Source of the DNA: Paenibacillus tengchongensis
GTDB taxonomy: Bacteria; Bacillota; Bacilli; Paenibacillales; Paenibacillaceae
NCBI RefSeq assembly: GCF_008973665.1
Contig: NZ_WACP01000005.1
Coordinates: forward strand, 124,001-188,000
Direction of reading: 5' to 3'
Length of the DNA: 64,000 bases
In this document: piece after piece, positions 8,132 through 17,744 of the stretch
How the letters are laid out: every line of letters starts with the position of its first letter
Numbering within the stretch: position 1 is the first letter of the stretch
Notes under the pieces: generated by a model
Seen by the model: the letters and a program-made list of their open reading frames with translations, nothing else
Database searches by the model: none
Told to the model about the DNA's origin: nothing
Made by a program: the position numbers and the translations under genes

Positions 8132-9761
8132 CGCTGTCCTCCTCCCGCCGTTTCTGCTGTAACTCTTCGTTCTTCTGAATCGCCGGCGAAAGCGTGGCTT
8201 CGTGTCCCGTTGTCACCTGCATCGATTTGGGCAGCTCGGCCCGCATCTGCTGCGGGGATTTGCCGGTATTCATCAGCCACATCGGCAGACGCAGGATGGT
8301 ATCCTTCTGCCCCCTCACCGAAAGTGGGACAAACGGCGACAGATAAGGGATACCGAAAGACCGCAAGCTGTTCATATGCGCAACCATAACGATCAGGCCA
8401 AGAGTAATTCCGTAGAAGCCGAACATTCCGGCAAGCAGCAGGAACGCGAAGCGGATCAGCCTTCCCGCAATCGCCATATTGTAAGCAGGAATGGCGAAGC
8501 TGGCGATTCCGGTCAGAGCGACCACAATGACCATTATGGGCGTAATGATGCCCGCCTCCACCACCGCCGATCCCAGAATCAGCGCGCCGACCACAGAAAC
8601 AGTCTGTCCGATGACACGCGGCATCCGCACACCTGCTTCCCGCAGAAATTCAAAGGCAACTTCCATGAGCATCGCTTCGACAAAAGCGGGAAAAGGCACG
8701 TTTTCCCGCTGGGACAGCAGGTTGATGAGCAGCGTCGTCGGAATCATTTCATAGTGATAGGTTGTCAGGGCAATATAAACGGAAGGACCCAGAATCAGGA
8801 CGACGAAACTGAGATAACGCACAATCCGCATCAGGATGGCAATATCAAAGCGCTGGGAATAATCCTCGGCCGACTGGAAGAATTGGGTAAATACCGCCGG
8901 AAGCAGCAGCACAAACGGCGTGCCGTCAACAATAACCGCTACCCTGCCCTCCAGCAGATTGCCGACCACCACATCCGGACGCTCCGTATTATAGATGGTC
9001 GGAAAAGGGGTAATGGTCTTATCCTGTATCAATTCCTCGATAAATCCCGATTCCAACACTTCGTCGATCGCCACTTTCTCCAGGCGTTTACGAACCTCAC
9101 CGACCAGATCGTCGCTCGCATAGCCTTTCATATACATCATGACCACCGGTGTCCGGGTCTCTGAACCGATCTTCATGGTTTCCATCCGCAGCTTAGGCGA
9201 GTGAATCCGGCGCCTGACCAGTGATATGTTAGTGGCAATCGATTCTACGAATCCGTCCTTGGGACCGCGCACTACCAGCTGTGAGGTCGGCTCACTGACC
9301 GACCGCCATTCTCCGCCCCGGGTGGCGCATAGGATCACATCCGTGTAACCGTCCAGGAAGATGGCGGTATCTCCGCCGAGTATGGCAATCAGAATATCGT
9401 GCCATTCATCCATAATCGACGCTTCGCCAATCTCCAGTGCGCGGCCAAGCAGAAGATCAGGCAGATGAACCGCCGGGTCATCCGTCAAAAGATCCGTGTT
9501 CTGCAGCAGGGAGCCCATCACAAATTCATTCAGCGCCTGGGTGTCGGTCAAGCCGCTGAGGTGAACCGCTGCCGCCTTGATCCCCGGCGAAGAGCCAAGG
9601 CGCACCTCCCGTATTTTGATATCGGGACTGTAGCCGACCTCGGCCTGAATATTGCGGAGGCTCTCACCCAGCACAGGAGATATGCGGCGTTCCACGCCTT
9701 CCCGCCTGCCTCCGGCAGCCTCCGCTTCGCTCCTGCCGCTGGAACCATGTCTGGCGGTCAT
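8118..9761 (-). CDS. Spore germination receptor subunit GerAA family
   Basis: Large receptor subunit with soluble N- and C-terminal parts around a membrane core. The 547 residues include an N-terminal domain (about 1-290, with GDTAIFLDGYTDVILC), at least four to five hydrophobic segments between about 300 and 470 (RYLSFVVLILGPSVYIALTT, FGFYGITLGLIVMVAHMNSL), and a charged Gln/Glu-rich tail. The motifs ENVPFPAFVEAMLMEVAFEF and REAGVRMPRVIGQ are diagnostic. A strong GGGGGGAG site precedes the ATG. It is the first gene of the operon, with a sigma-G-like promoter candidate upstream. Confidence 0.94.
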   Translation of the reverse strand: MTARHGSSGRSEAEAAGGRREGVERRISPVLGESLRNIQAEVGYSPDIKIREVRLGSSPGIKAAAVHLSGLTDTQALNEFVMGSLLQNTDLLTDDPAVHLPDLLLGRALEIGEASIMDEWHDILIAILGGDTAIFLDGYTDVILCATRGGEWRSVSEPTSQLVVRGPKDGFVESIATNISLVRRRIHSPKLRMETMKIGSETRTPVVMMYMKGYASDDLVGEVRKRLEKVAIDEVLESGFIEELIQDKTITPFPTIYNTERPDVVVGNLLEGRVAVIVDGTPFVLLLPAVFTQFFQSAEDYSQRFDIAILMRIVRYLSFVVLILGPSVYIALTTYHYEMIPTTLLINLLSQRENVPFPAFVEAMLMEVAFEFLREAGVRMPRVIGQTVSVVGALILGSAVVEAGIITPIMVIVVALTGIASFAIPAYNMAIAGRLIRFAFLLLAGMFGFYGITLGLIVMVAHMNSLRSFGIPYLSPFVPLSVRGQKDTILRLPMWLMNTGKSPQQMRAELPKSMQVTTGHEATLSPAIQKNEELQQKRREEDSDEQE

Positions 9762-9789
9762 TTCGCTCCCCCCTTTTCCGATAATGGGT

Positions 9790-9819
9790 TATTATTCGCG
9801 GTTCACTCTGCCATTATTC
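9790..9819 (-). promoter_or_regulatory. Candidate forespore sigma-G promoter of the gerA operon
   Basis: On the minus strand GAATA, a gap of 17 bp, then GAATAATA lies about 30 bp before the gerAA-like start. This resembles the sigma-G pattern (gYATR, 17-18 bp, cATnnTA) expected for germinant receptor genes. The match is partial. Confidence 0.35.
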
Positions 9820-9823
9820 GGAT

Positions 9824-9862
9824 AAAAAAAGGATGCTCCGGGCAACGGCCCGAAAAGCATCC
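9824..9862 (-). terminator. Rho-independent terminator after dapF
   Basis: Minus-strand stem GGATGCT/AGCATCC with an inner CGGGC/GCCCG pairing, followed by seven T. It separates dapF from the gerA operon. Confidence 0.85.
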
Positions 9863-9917
9863 TTTCTTTGACGAAACGGTATTCACTTCTGTACCCTTGT
9901 TATGTCCCAAGGAATGA

Positions 9918-10754
9918 TTAAACCTCTACAGTACCGGTGTATACCACTTGTGCAGGACCGGTCATATATACATGATTATCTTCTTCGCTCCAGCGGATAA
10001 ACAGATCTCCGCCCTTCAGACTGATGACAGCAGAGCGGTCGGTGAGGCCGTTCAGCACCGAGGATACCAGTGTCGCACATGCACCTGTTCCGCAGGCCAG
10101 AGTCGGCCCCGCACCGCGTTCCCAGACGCGCATATCGACATGCCCGCGGTCCTTCACGGTGGCGAACTCCACGTTCACCTTGCGCGGAAACAGTGGATGT
10201 ACTTCCAGCTGCGGTCCCCAGGTGGCCAGATCGAACGACACGGCATCATCCACATAAATGACACAATGCGGGTTGCCCATAGAGACGGCGGTGAACTTGA
10301 ACTCCGCACCGCCAGCAGCGATCGCTTGATCCAGCACAGGCTCTGCATCGATAGCGACCGGAATCTGCCGACCGGACAAGACCGGCTCGCCCATATCGAC
10401 CGTAACCGATTGGACAACACCGTCCTCCACCTGCAATTTCACCTTCTGCTCGCCGGCGCCAATGGTTTCGATCACGATTTCTTCGCTGTCCACCAGCCCG
10501 TGTTCATAAACATACTTGGAGACGCAGCGGATGGCGTTGCCGCACTGCTCCGCCTCCGAGCCGTCCGAATTCATGATGCGCATCATGTAGTCGCCGCGTT
10601 GCGACGGCAGAATATAGACCAGGCCGTCCGCGCCGATCCCAAAGTACCGGTTGCACAATTTGACGGCCAGCTCGGAAGCATTGCCCGGCCGCTCCTGTTC
10701 CCCGTATACAATGATAAAGTCGTTGCCGAGTCCGTGCATTTTGGTAAATTCCAT
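9918..10754 (-). CDS. dapF: Diaminopimelate epimerase
   Basis: Converts LL- to meso-diaminopimelate for lysine and peptidoglycan synthesis without a cofactor, using two cysteines. The 278-residue product starts MEFTKMHGLGNDFIIVYGEQ. The first catalytic Cys is in GSEAEQCGNAIRC and the second in LACGTGACATL, and substrate contacts such as MGNPHCV are present. The frame stays open further upstream to 10847, but AGGAGTG eight bases before ATG 10754 and family alignment fix the start there. Single gene with its own terminator, downstream of the P-ATPase. Confidence 0.96.
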   Translation of the reverse strand: MEFTKMHGLGNDFIIVYGEQERPGNASELAVKLCNRYFGIGADGLVYILPSQRGDYMMRIMNSDGSEAEQCGNAIRCVSKYVYEHGLVDSEEIVIETIGAGEQKVKLQVEDGVVQSVTVDMGEPVLSGRQIPVAIDAEPVLDQAIAAGGAEFKFTAVSMGNPHCVIYVDDAVSFDLATWGPQLEVHPLFPRKVNVEFATVKDRGHVDMRVWERGAGPTLACGTGACATLVSSVLNGLTDRSAVISLKGGDLFIRWSEEDNHVYMTGPAQVVYTGTVEV

Positions 10755-10906
10755 ATCTGATTCACTCCTATGAGATGTTGGTTTCACTGCCCGCGCGGTT
10801 GTTCCGCTTGGTGCCCGGCCGCTGCCGCACTGCTGGTTCCAGTGCACTGCAGGGCCGGAGCCGTGAGACTAGCATACCCCAAGGAGCGCCGCCAGCGCTA
10901 TTGATT

Positions 10907-13723
10907 TTATGCCGAAATTTTTGTACTTTTCATCATCGGCGGCCGTCCTGCCCGGGCACGGTTCTTCCTGCCGCCCCAGACGCTGCCTGCTCCCATCAGG
11001 AAGGTCGGGATGCCGGCCATCACCAGAACAAGGCACCAGTCGCGGAAGCCCAGCGGTACCGTCTTGAAGACCGGCTGCAGCACCGGCAGGTACATCACGG
11101 CCAGCATCAGTACAACAGATGACAGTACGGCCAGGACCAGCGGCTTATTCTGGAACGGATTGCGGTGGAAAATTGAGCGTGAGCTGCGGCAGTCAAAGAC
11201 ATGGATCAGCTGCGCCATAACCAGGGTGGCGAAGGCCACCGACTGGGCCTGAATCAGCCGCTGTGGATTTCCGGGGTCCACCCGCAGGGTGAGCCAGAAG
11301 GCGGCGAGTGTGCACAGACCGATCAGCAGGCCGCGGCTGATAATCTTCCAGCCCAGCCGCCGGGCAAAGATATTCTCCCTTGCGCCGCGCGGTTTGTGCT
11401 CCATTAGGTCCTTCTCGGGCTGATCCACGCCCAGCGCCATGGCCGGCAGACCATCGGTGACCAGGTTGACCCATAGAATCTGAATCGGCACGAGCGGCAG
11501 CGGCAGCCCCAGCATCATGGCAAAGAACATTGTCAGAATTTCGCCGACATTGGAGGCCAGCAGGTAACGGATAAATTTGCGGATATTCTCATAAATGCTC
11601 CGCCCTTCCTCGATCGCCGCCACAATCGTGGAGAAATTATCGTCGCCCAGAACCAGCGCCGACGCCTCCTTGGTCACATCGGTGCCGGTAATGCCCATCG
11701 CGATGCCGATATCCGACGCCTTGATCGCCGGTGCGTCGTTAACCCCGTCGCCGGTCATCGCCACCACATGGCCGTGTCGCTGCAGCGACTTGACGATCCG
11801 CAGCTTATGCTCCGGAGATACACGGGCATATACACATACTTTGTCGGACACTTTGTCCAGCGCATCGTCATCCATTCGGCTAAGCTGGCTGCCCGTCAGC
11901 ACGGAGCCGCCGCGCTGCAGAATGCCGAGCTGATGGGCAATCGCCTCGGCGGTTGTCCCGTGGTCGCCCGTGATCATGACGGTCTTGATGCCGGCCCGGC
12001 GTGTGACACTGATCGCATCGCGCACCTCCCGGCGCGGCGGATCGATCATCCCGGCAAGTCCCACGAAGATGAGCTGGGACTCGGCCTCCTTCTCGCTGGC
12101 CGCCGTTTCCCCGGAGCGCAGCTCGCGGTAGGCCATGCCGAGCACACGGAGCGCCCCGGAGGCCATACCTTCATTGGCTTCCAGCACCCTTTGCCGCAGG
12201 GTTGGCGTGCATGGCACCACTCCGCCTTCCCAAAGCATATAAGAGCAGTTATTCAGCAGCACATCGGGCGCTCCTTTGGTGCAGATCATCCGGCCGCCGG
12301 GATGGCTGACCAGCACGGACATCAGCTTACGCTCGGAGTCAAAGGGAAATTCCTTCTCTCGGGCAAAGGTGACGGCCAGCGTCTGCGCGCTGAGCCCCAT
12401 TTTAGCCGCCAGGGCGACCAGGGCGCCTTCCGTCGGGTCGCCTTTCAGCTCCCAGACGGATTTCAGTGGACCTGCTTTATCCGCTTCCGGCTTTTCTTTA
12501 GCTTTGCGCTTACCGCGCATTTCCTCGGGGAAGGTCTCCACAATTTCCGCATTGCTGCACAGGGCGCCGACCTGCAGCAGCCGCCGTAAATTCTGGTCCG
12601 TTTTCAGATCAACCGGCTTATTCTTATCCAGAATCTGTCCGAACGGGGCATAGCCCTCCCCGGTGACCTCCAGACTCCGGCCGGCGGCCCACACCTGCGT
12701 AACCGTCATTTTGTTCTGCGTCAGTGTGCCTGTCTTGTCAGAGCAAATGACAGAAGCGCAGCCGAGTGTCTCTACCGACGGCAGCTTGCGTACGATAGCC
12801 TTTCGCTTGATCATCCGCTGCACGCCAAGCGCCAGGGCGATGGTTACAATCGCCGGCAGGCCTTCCGGGATGGCTGCAACCGCCAGGCTGACGCCGGCCA
12901 GGAACATGGCCGGGGCAGGCTGTCCGTGCAGGATGCCGGCCAGCACTACAACAATCGTCAATCCGAGCGAGACATAAATCAGGATTTTGCCCAGCTGCTC
13001 CAGGCGGTGCTGCAGCGGCGTCTCCTGCGACTCCGTGTTCTGGATCAGGTCGGCGATCTTGCCCATTTCCGTATCCATTCCTGTACGGATTACCACCGCT
13101 TTGCCGGTCCCGCGGGTAACCATCGTTCCCATGAAGCCGATGTTCTTCTGGTCGCCAAGCGGTATCTCCTCCGCGTGGATCGCTTCAGCATGCTTGGAGA
13201 CGGGCAGCGATTCACCGGTCAGTGCGGATTCCTCGGCATACAGCGCGCTGCACTCCAGCCAGCGGACATCCGCCGGCACGCGGTCGCCGCTCTCCAGCAG
13301 CACGATATCGCCGGGAACGAGCATTCTCGCCGGTACCGTCTGTTGACTGCCGCCGCGCAGCACCTTGGCCGTGGGCGCCGAGAGCTGTTTCAGCGCCCGC
13401 AGCGAGCGCTCGGCACGGAACTCCTGTACGAACCCGAGTATCCCGTTCAGCACAATAATGGCAACGATCGTGACCGCATCCAGATATTCGCCCAGCAGTC
13501 CCGATACCAGTGTCGCGCCCATCAGCACCAGGACCATAAAATCTTTGAATTGGTTCAGCAGCAGGGTCAACGGCGAGACCGTCTTGCCTTCCGAAAGCTC
13601 ATTGGCGCCGCTTTCCTTGCGCCTTGCCTCCGCTTCCTCTTCGCTCAGGCCCGTTTCGGGATGAACGCTCAGCAGCTTCTGCAGTTCTTCCGCACCGAGC
13701 CGGTGCCAACTTTTTTGTTCCAT
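10907..13723 (-). CDS. Calcium-type cation-transporting P-type ATPase
   Basis: Membrane ATPase of the P2A (SERCA-like) class, expected to export Ca2+ using ATP. In the 938-residue product the actuator motif TGES starts at residue 169, the M4 ion-site motif PEGLP is at about 286-290, and the phosphorylated Asp is D329 in [13 protein letters not shown]. The nucleotide domain has KGAPDVLL, and the hinge reads [12 protein letters not shown]. Hydrophobic pairs flank the actuator and six segments lie at the C-terminus. I start at ATG 13723, after GGGAGGGGAAAGGG, not at the frame opening at 13789. The ion is inferred from PEGLP in M4. It is divergent from rqcH. Confidence 0.93.
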   Translation of the reverse strand: MEQKSWHRLGAEELQKLLSVHPETGLSEEEAEARRKESGANELSEGKTVSPLTLLLNQFKDFMVLVLMGATLVSGLLGEYLDAVTIVAIIVLNGILGFVQEFRAERSLRALKQLSAPTAKVLRGGSQQTVPARMLVPGDIVLLESGDRVPADVRWLECSALYAEESALTGESLPVSKHAEAIHAEEIPLGDQKNIGFMGTMVTRGTGKAVVIRTGMDTEMGKIADLIQNTESQETPLQHRLEQLGKILIYVSLGLTIVVVLAGILHGQPAPAMFLAGVSLAVAAIPEGLPAIVTIALALGVQRMIKRKAIVRKLPSVETLGCASVICSDKTGTLTQNKMTVTQVWAAGRSLEVTGEGYAPFGQILDKNKPVDLKTDQNLRRLLQVGALCSNAEIVETFPEEMRGKRKAKEKPEADKAGPLKSVWELKGDPTEGALVALAAKMGLSAQTLAVTFAREKEFPFDSERKLMSVLVSHPGGRMICTKGAPDVLLNNCSYMLWEGGVVPCTPTLRQRVLEANEGMASGALRVLGMAYRELRSGETAASEKEAESQLIFVGLAGMIDPPRREVRDAISVTRRAGIKTVMITGDHGTTAEAIAHQLGILQRGGSVLTGSQLSRMDDDALDKVSDKVCVYARVSPEHKLRIVKSLQRHGHVVAMTGDGVNDAPAIKASDIGIAMGITGTDVTKEASALVLGDDNFSTIVAAIEEGRSIYENIRKFIRYLLASNVGEILTMFFAMMLGLPLPLVPIQILWVNLVTDGLPAMALGVDQPEKDLMEHKPRGARENIFARRLGWKIISRGLLIGLCTLAAFWLTLRVDPGNPQRLIQAQSVAFATLVMAQLIHVFDCRSSRSIFHRNPFQNKPLVLAVLSSVVLMLAVMYLPVLQPVFKTVPLGFRDWCLVLVMAGIPTFLMGAGSVWGGRKNRARAGRPPMMKSTKISA

Positions 13724-13912
13724 GATTACCCTTTCCCCTCCCGGTCGTTTCTTGACTTCCGGCGGCGCACAGCTTTTCCACCCGTTCATGAGCCATTGTA
13801 TTCATGGTCGTCCCAAATTATCACCGGAGAAGCGGGTTCTCCTTTTGCGCAAGGTGTCAATCTATGGCATCATAGAGAGGGATTATCACATTCATGCGAC
13901 AGGAGAACTAAT

Positions 13913-15790
13913 ATGGCACTAGACGGCATTGTTACCAGAGCGATCGTGCATGAGCTTCAGCCGTTCACCGGCGCACGCATCGGCAAAATATATCAGCCCA
14001 ACCTCCATGACCTGATCTTTATCCTGCGGGGGGCCGGAGGCGGCGGCAAGCTGCTGCTGTCGGCCAACCCGACATATCCGCGGCTGCATCTGACGGAACG
14101 CAGCAGCATCAATCCGGCCGAGGCGCCGATGTTCTGCATGCTGCTGCGCAAGCATTGCGAAGGCGGAATGATTGAAGCGGTCACCCAGGTCGGCATGGAG
14201 CGGATCATCCATCTTGATATCCGGACCCGGGATGAGCTTGGAGATGTCTCGGCGAAGCGGATCATCATAGAACTGATGGGCCGGCACAGCAACATTATTC
14301 TTACCGACCTGAATACAGGGACGATTATCGACGGAATTCATCATGTAACGCCATCCATCAGCAGCTACCGGATCGTCATGCCCGGCTTCGCCTATACAGA
14401 GCCGCCGCAGCAGCACAAGCTGAACCCGCTCACTATCGGACGGGAAGAATTCTTCCGCTTAGCGGTCGCCGCTGAAGAAGCCGCCCGGCGGGAGGCCGAA
14501 GCGGAAGAAGCGCCGGCCGAAGAGCTCATCGAAGGCGACATCGCCAAGTTAGCCGGCCACGTGGAGCCGCAGCGGCCGGACGGAAGCGGCGGTCCCGCCC
14601 CTTCCGCCGATCTCACGGGCTGGCTTGTGCACGCATTCAGCGGCATTAGTCCCCTGGTAGCCGGGGAGATTGCGAAGCGGTTAAGCAGCGGTGCTCTGCA
14701 GCCTATGGATGAATCTGCAGCCGGACAGCTGTGGGCTGCATTCGATGCTGTGCTCTCCCCGGTACGGGAGAATCATTATTCCCCTGTATCCGGAGCGAAT
14801 GCGCGCGGGAAGCTGGTCTATTCGGCTATACCGCTCACATTGCCAGGAGATGAGCTTAAGCACTACGAGACGATCAGCGCCTGCATGGAGGATTATTACG
14901 GTGACAAGGCTGAGCGCGATACCGTGAAGCAGCGGGTCAGCGATCTGATCCGCTTCCTCACCAACGAGCGGACCAAGAACATCAAGAAGCTGGACAATCT
15001 TCACAAGGATCTGGAAGAAGCCAAGGATGCCGACCATTACCGGATCTGCGGCGAGCTGCTGTTCGCTTCCCTTCACGCCGTCTCCAAGGGTGACAAGGAG
15101 GTCCGGCTCGTGAATTATTACGACGAGAACCAGGCGGAGCTCACGATCCCGCTCGACCCGCTGATCAGCCCTTCCGACAACGCCCAGCGGTATTTCAAGA
15201 AATACAACAAATACAAGAACAGTCTGCTGGTCATCGATGAACAGCTGGTTAAGACGCGTGAAGAGATTGTCTACCTGGAGACACTGCTGCAGCAGCTTGC
15301 GGACGCTTCCCTGAACGATATCGAGGAAATCCGCGAAGAGCTGGTCAGCCAAGGCTATCTGCGGGACCGCAGCAAGAAGGGCGCCAAGAAGAAGAAAAAG
15401 AACGCCCGGCCCACGCTCCAGGTCTTCACATCATCCGAAGGCATTGACATCTATGTCGGCAAGAATAACCTGCAGAACGAATACCTGACGAACCGGCTTG
15501 CAGCACCTGGCGATACCTGGCTGCACACGAAGGACATCCCCGGCTCCCATGTGGTCATCCGCAGTGAAAGCTACGGCGAGGCTACATTGGAAGAGGCTGC
15601 GCAGCTGGCCGCTTATTTCAGCCAGGCCAAGCAGTCCAGCAGCGTACCGGTGGACAGCACGCTGATCCGCCATGTCCGTAAGCCAAGCGGTGCCAAGCCA
15701 GGCTTCGTCATATACGACCATCAGAAGACGTTATTCGTCACCCCGGACGAAGAGCGGATCAAGAGCCTCCCGAGTGCGCTGAAGAGCTAG
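13913..15790 (+). CDS. rqcH: Rqc2-type ribosome quality control factor RqcH (NFACT family)
   Basis: Binds stalled 50S subunits carrying peptidyl-tRNA and recruits tRNA-Ala to add C-terminal alanine tails for degradation. Older annotations call it fibronectin-binding protein. The 625 residues comprise NFACT-N (from MALDGIVTRAIVHELQPF), a central coiled-coil region (about 330-480), a Lys-rich linker, and the NFACT-R domain with GIDIYVGKNNLQNEYL and DTWLHTKDIPGSHVV. At the position of the known D97-R98 pair this protein has E96-R97. AGGAGAACTAAT precedes ATG 13913. The frame stays open about 1 kb upstream, opposite the ATPase, but that part is a shadow. Confidence 0.95.
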   Translation: MALDGIVTRAIVHELQPFTGARIGKIYQPNLHDLIFILRGAGGGGKLLLSANPTYPRLHLTERSSINPAEAPMFCMLLRKHCEGGMIEAVTQVGMERIIHLDIRTRDELGDVSAKRIIIELMGRHSNIILTDLNTGTIIDGIHHVTPSISSYRIVMPGFAYTEPPQQHKLNPLTIGREEFFRLAVAAEEAARREAEAEEAPAEELIEGDIAKLAGHVEPQRPDGSGGPAPSADLTGWLVHAFSGISPLVAGEIAKRLSSGALQPMDESAAGQLWAAFDAVLSPVRENHYSPVSGANARGKLVYSAIPLTLPGDELKHYETISACMEDYYGDKAERDTVKQRVSDLIRFLTNERTKNIKKLDNLHKDLEEAKDADHYRICGELLFASLHAVSKGDKEVRLVNYYDENQAELTIPLDPLISPSDNAQRYFKKYNKYKNSLLVIDEQLVKTREEIVYLETLLQQLADASLNDIEEIREELVSQGYLRDRSKKGAKKKKKNARPTLQVFTSSEGIDIYVGKNNLQNEYLTNRLAAPGDTWLHTKDIPGSHVVIRSESYGEATLEEAAQLAAYFSQAKQSSSVPVDSTLIRHVRKPSGAKPGFVIYDHQKTLFVTPDEERIKSLPSALKS

Positions 15791-15847
15791 AGCGGCGGCG
15801 GGATTCTTGGGCCTAAATGGCGAGCAATTTCATCCAAAACCGTGATG

Positions 15848-16032
15848 TAAATGTATTTCATACAATTATTCCCGGCTATATTGCCTCCGCCTCCGCTTTA
15901 ATTGCACTATCTGCAATTATACTCGCGGGAGAATAGCCGATTGGGAATATTCCGTAATAATAATTGTGCCAAATGCAGCTATTTCAAGCAAAACCGGTAT
16001 TCCCAACGATATAGTTGTACAAAGTGCAGTTA
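15848..16032. repeat. 185-bp element A: four 21-bp quasi-palindromic modules
   Basis: Modules at 15848-15868, 15899-15919, 15961-15981 and 16012-16032. Each has 8-bp arms around a 5-bp centre, roughly TARTTGTA-N5-TRCARYTA; the second is a perfect palindrome, TAATTGCA-N5-TGCAATTA. Start-to-start spacing is 51, 62 and 51 bp, the same as in element B at 52213-52397. It fills the convergent gap between rqcH and the PHP gene. No protein-coding or known RNA feature explains it. Confidence 0.85.
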
Positions 16033-16053
16033 AACCTTAAATTCCTTTATGTC

Positions 16054-16082
16054 GGTGGCGGCTGCATAACGCAGCCGCCACC
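16054..16082. terminator. Perfect 12-bp hairpin, first of a pair after rqcH
   Basis: GGTGGCGGCTGC and GCAGCCGCCACC pair perfectly around ATAAC. There is no long T-run, but it lies between convergent genes and probably acts together with the next hairpin. Confidence 0.55.
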
Positions 16083-16087
16083 ATACA

Positions 16088-16135
16088 AAAGAACCTCCGG
16101 ATCAGAAGCTGACGCTTATAATCCGGAGGTTCTTT
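16088..16135. terminator. Perfect 15-bp hairpin, bidirectional terminator between rqcH and the PHP gene
   Basis: AAAGAACCTCCGGAT (16088-16102) pairs with ATCCGGAGGTTCTTT (16121-16135) over an 18-nt loop. The A/T ends of the stem give a short U-rich exit on either strand. Confidence 0.7.
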
Positions 16136-16215
16136 GTCCTATTTGCCCTTGTTGCATAACCGATTATGAAATGAGCTCGTCCATTCCGGCTCACTGCAGT
16201 TTCAATCCGCCCCTT

Positions 16216-17103
16216 TTAGTGGCTGCCTGAGGCCTCCCGCAGCCGCAGCAGCACATCCGCCGGAACGCGGACGCTGCCGATGTCGCCGTGGAAGACGACG
16301 CCCTGGCGCACACCGTGATAGTCGGAGCCGCCGGTAGCCAGGAGGCCGAACTCCTCCGCCATGGCGGTGTACCTCGCTGCATCTGCCGGGCTGTGGTCCG
16401 AATGGTAAGCTTCTATGCCATAAGGCCGCGCGGTGCTGAGGATGCTGCGGACCAGCTCATCGTCCCCGTAGATGCCGGGGTGGGCCAGCACCGGAACACC
16501 GCCGGCCTCCCTGATCCAGCCGCAGGCCGTCTCCGGCGAAATCCGCGGCAACGATACGTATGCCGCTGCCCCTTCCGCGAGATATTTGTCGAAAGCGTCG
16601 CGCATATTCCCGGCGGCTCCCAGCCGGACCAGCTCATCGGCGATATGCGGTCGTCCGATGCTCTCGTCCGGCTTCAGCTCCCGGCCCAGATTCGCTATGA
16701 CCTGCTCCAGCGTAATGGAAATGCCGAGCTCGCGCAGCTTGGCGAGAATAGCTTCATTCCGCTGCGCCCGTGTGTCCCGCTGAGCCGCCAACCGCGACAG
16801 GAACAGCTCCTGCTCCGTATCGATGTAATAGCCGAGTACATGAATCTCCTTACCGCCCGCCCGCGTGCTGATCTCTACGCCGGGCACGACAGTAATCCCA
16901 TACTGGCGTCCGGCCTCCACAGCCTCGGCCACACCGCTCACCGTATCATGATCGGTGATTGCCACAGCTTCCAGCCCCTTCTCCCAGGCCAGCCGCACAT
17001 TCTCTGCCGGAGGCTGCTTGCCGTCCGAAGCTGAAGTATGCGTATGCAAATCGCAACCGCCGCTGCTTTCCAACGTGGTCTTATTTATCACATCCTGCTG
17101 CAT
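16216..17103 (-). CDS. PHP-domain phosphoesterase (TrpH/YciV-like)
   Basis: Metal-dependent phosphoesterase of the PHP superfamily. TrpH/YciV relatives (RNase AM) cleave 3',5'-bisphosphates and trim RNA 5' ends. The 295 residues show PHP motif I (CDLHTHTSASDG, residues about 16-27), ITDHDT, GVEIS, a helical insert and HPGIYGDDE with later GGSDYHG. The frame is open to 17202, but ATG 17103 has GGAGTGG upstream and gives the family N-terminus. Its first 23 bp overlap the end of the GNAT gene, so the two are probably co-expressed. Exact substrate cannot be told. Confidence 0.85.
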   Translation of the reverse strand: MQQDVINKTTLESSGGCDLHTHTSASDGKQPPAENVRLAWEKGLEAVAITDHDTVSGVAEAVEAGRQYGITVVPGVEISTRAGGKEIHVLGYYIDTEQELFLSRLAAQRDTRAQRNEAILAKLRELGISITLEQVIANLGRELKPDESIGRPHIADELVRLGAAGNMRDAFDKYLAEGAAAYVSLPRISPETACGWIREAGGVPVLAHPGIYGDDELVRSILSTARPYGIEAYHSDHSPADAARYTAMAEEFGLLATGGSDYHGVRQGVVFHGDIGSVRVPADVLLRLREASGSH

Positions 17104-17695
17104 GTACGCCACTCCAATCTTTAATATACCGGATGCTGCGCGCATCCCATTCCTCGCGGAGAATGCCCATCTTGACCGCATCATAGTAGTCGCCGCGCAC
17201 AATCCGTGCTTTGCGGACCCGTGCTTCTTCCAGCATGCCGCATTTGGCCGCCAGGCCTATCATGCGGGTATTGCCCGACCAGGTGCCGATGCCGAGCCGG
17301 ACAGTATCCACTGTTGCAAATAAATACTCCATCCAGCAACCGAACGCCTCAGTGCCGTAGCCGCCGGACCAGTAACGGGAATCATAGATGGTGATGCCGA
17401 TTTCAAACCAATTGGTCGCTTTATCGACCCAGTAGCGGCCCACCGTGCCCTTCAATTCGCCGCCGATTTCAATCGCCAGCCGGTTGCGGGGCGTATCGGT
17501 GCCGACAATGGCCAGCTGTGCCTGGTAACGGTCCGCGAACTGCCCGAACGTTTCTTCTTCAAGCGGTTCATAAGGCCCGTCCCATTCCAGAAATTCACGG
17601 TCCTCTGCTTCATAGTAATGATAATACATCCGCCGGATGTCGCTCTCTGTCAAATCTCTGAGCACCACCCGTTCACTCCGCAATACAATAGACAT
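17081..17695 (-). CDS. GNAT family N-acetyltransferase (RimJ/RimL-like)
   Basis: Acetyl-CoA dependent acetyltransferase of unknown substrate. The 204-residue protein starts MSIVLRSERVVLRDLTESDI, typical of the RimJ/RimL subgroup. It has a central GRYWVDKATNWFEIGITIYD strand, the SGGYGTEAF acetyl-CoA region and a GLAAKCGMLEEAR segment near the end. ATG 17701 is an alternative start two codons upstream; the inner ATG has the better GGGGGAT spacing. It overlaps the PHP gene by 23 bp. Confidence 0.85.
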   Translation of the reverse strand: MSIVLRSERVVLRDLTESDIRRMYYHYYEAEDREFLEWDGPYEPLEEETFGQFADRYQAQLAIVGTDTPRNRLAIEIGGELKGTVGRYWVDKATNWFEIGITIYDSRYWSGGYGTEAFGCWMEYLFATVDTVRLGIGTWSGNTRMIGLAAKCGMLEEARVRKARIVRGDYYDAVKMGILREEWDARSIRYIKDWSGVHAAGCDK

Positions 17696-17744
17696 GCCCA
17701 TCCCCCGTTCCTAAACTATCGGCACCGGCCCGCAGGAAAGGCCC

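Noticed and set aside
12926..13912. Upstream extension of the rqcH frame by about 330 codons
   Set aside because: It runs through the P-ATPase gene on the other strand; rqcH has a clear ribosome site and family N-terminus at 13913.
15848..16032. CRISPR array
   Set aside because: Repeats are only 21 bp, palindromic and variable between copies, the spacers are of two lengths, and there are no cas genes.
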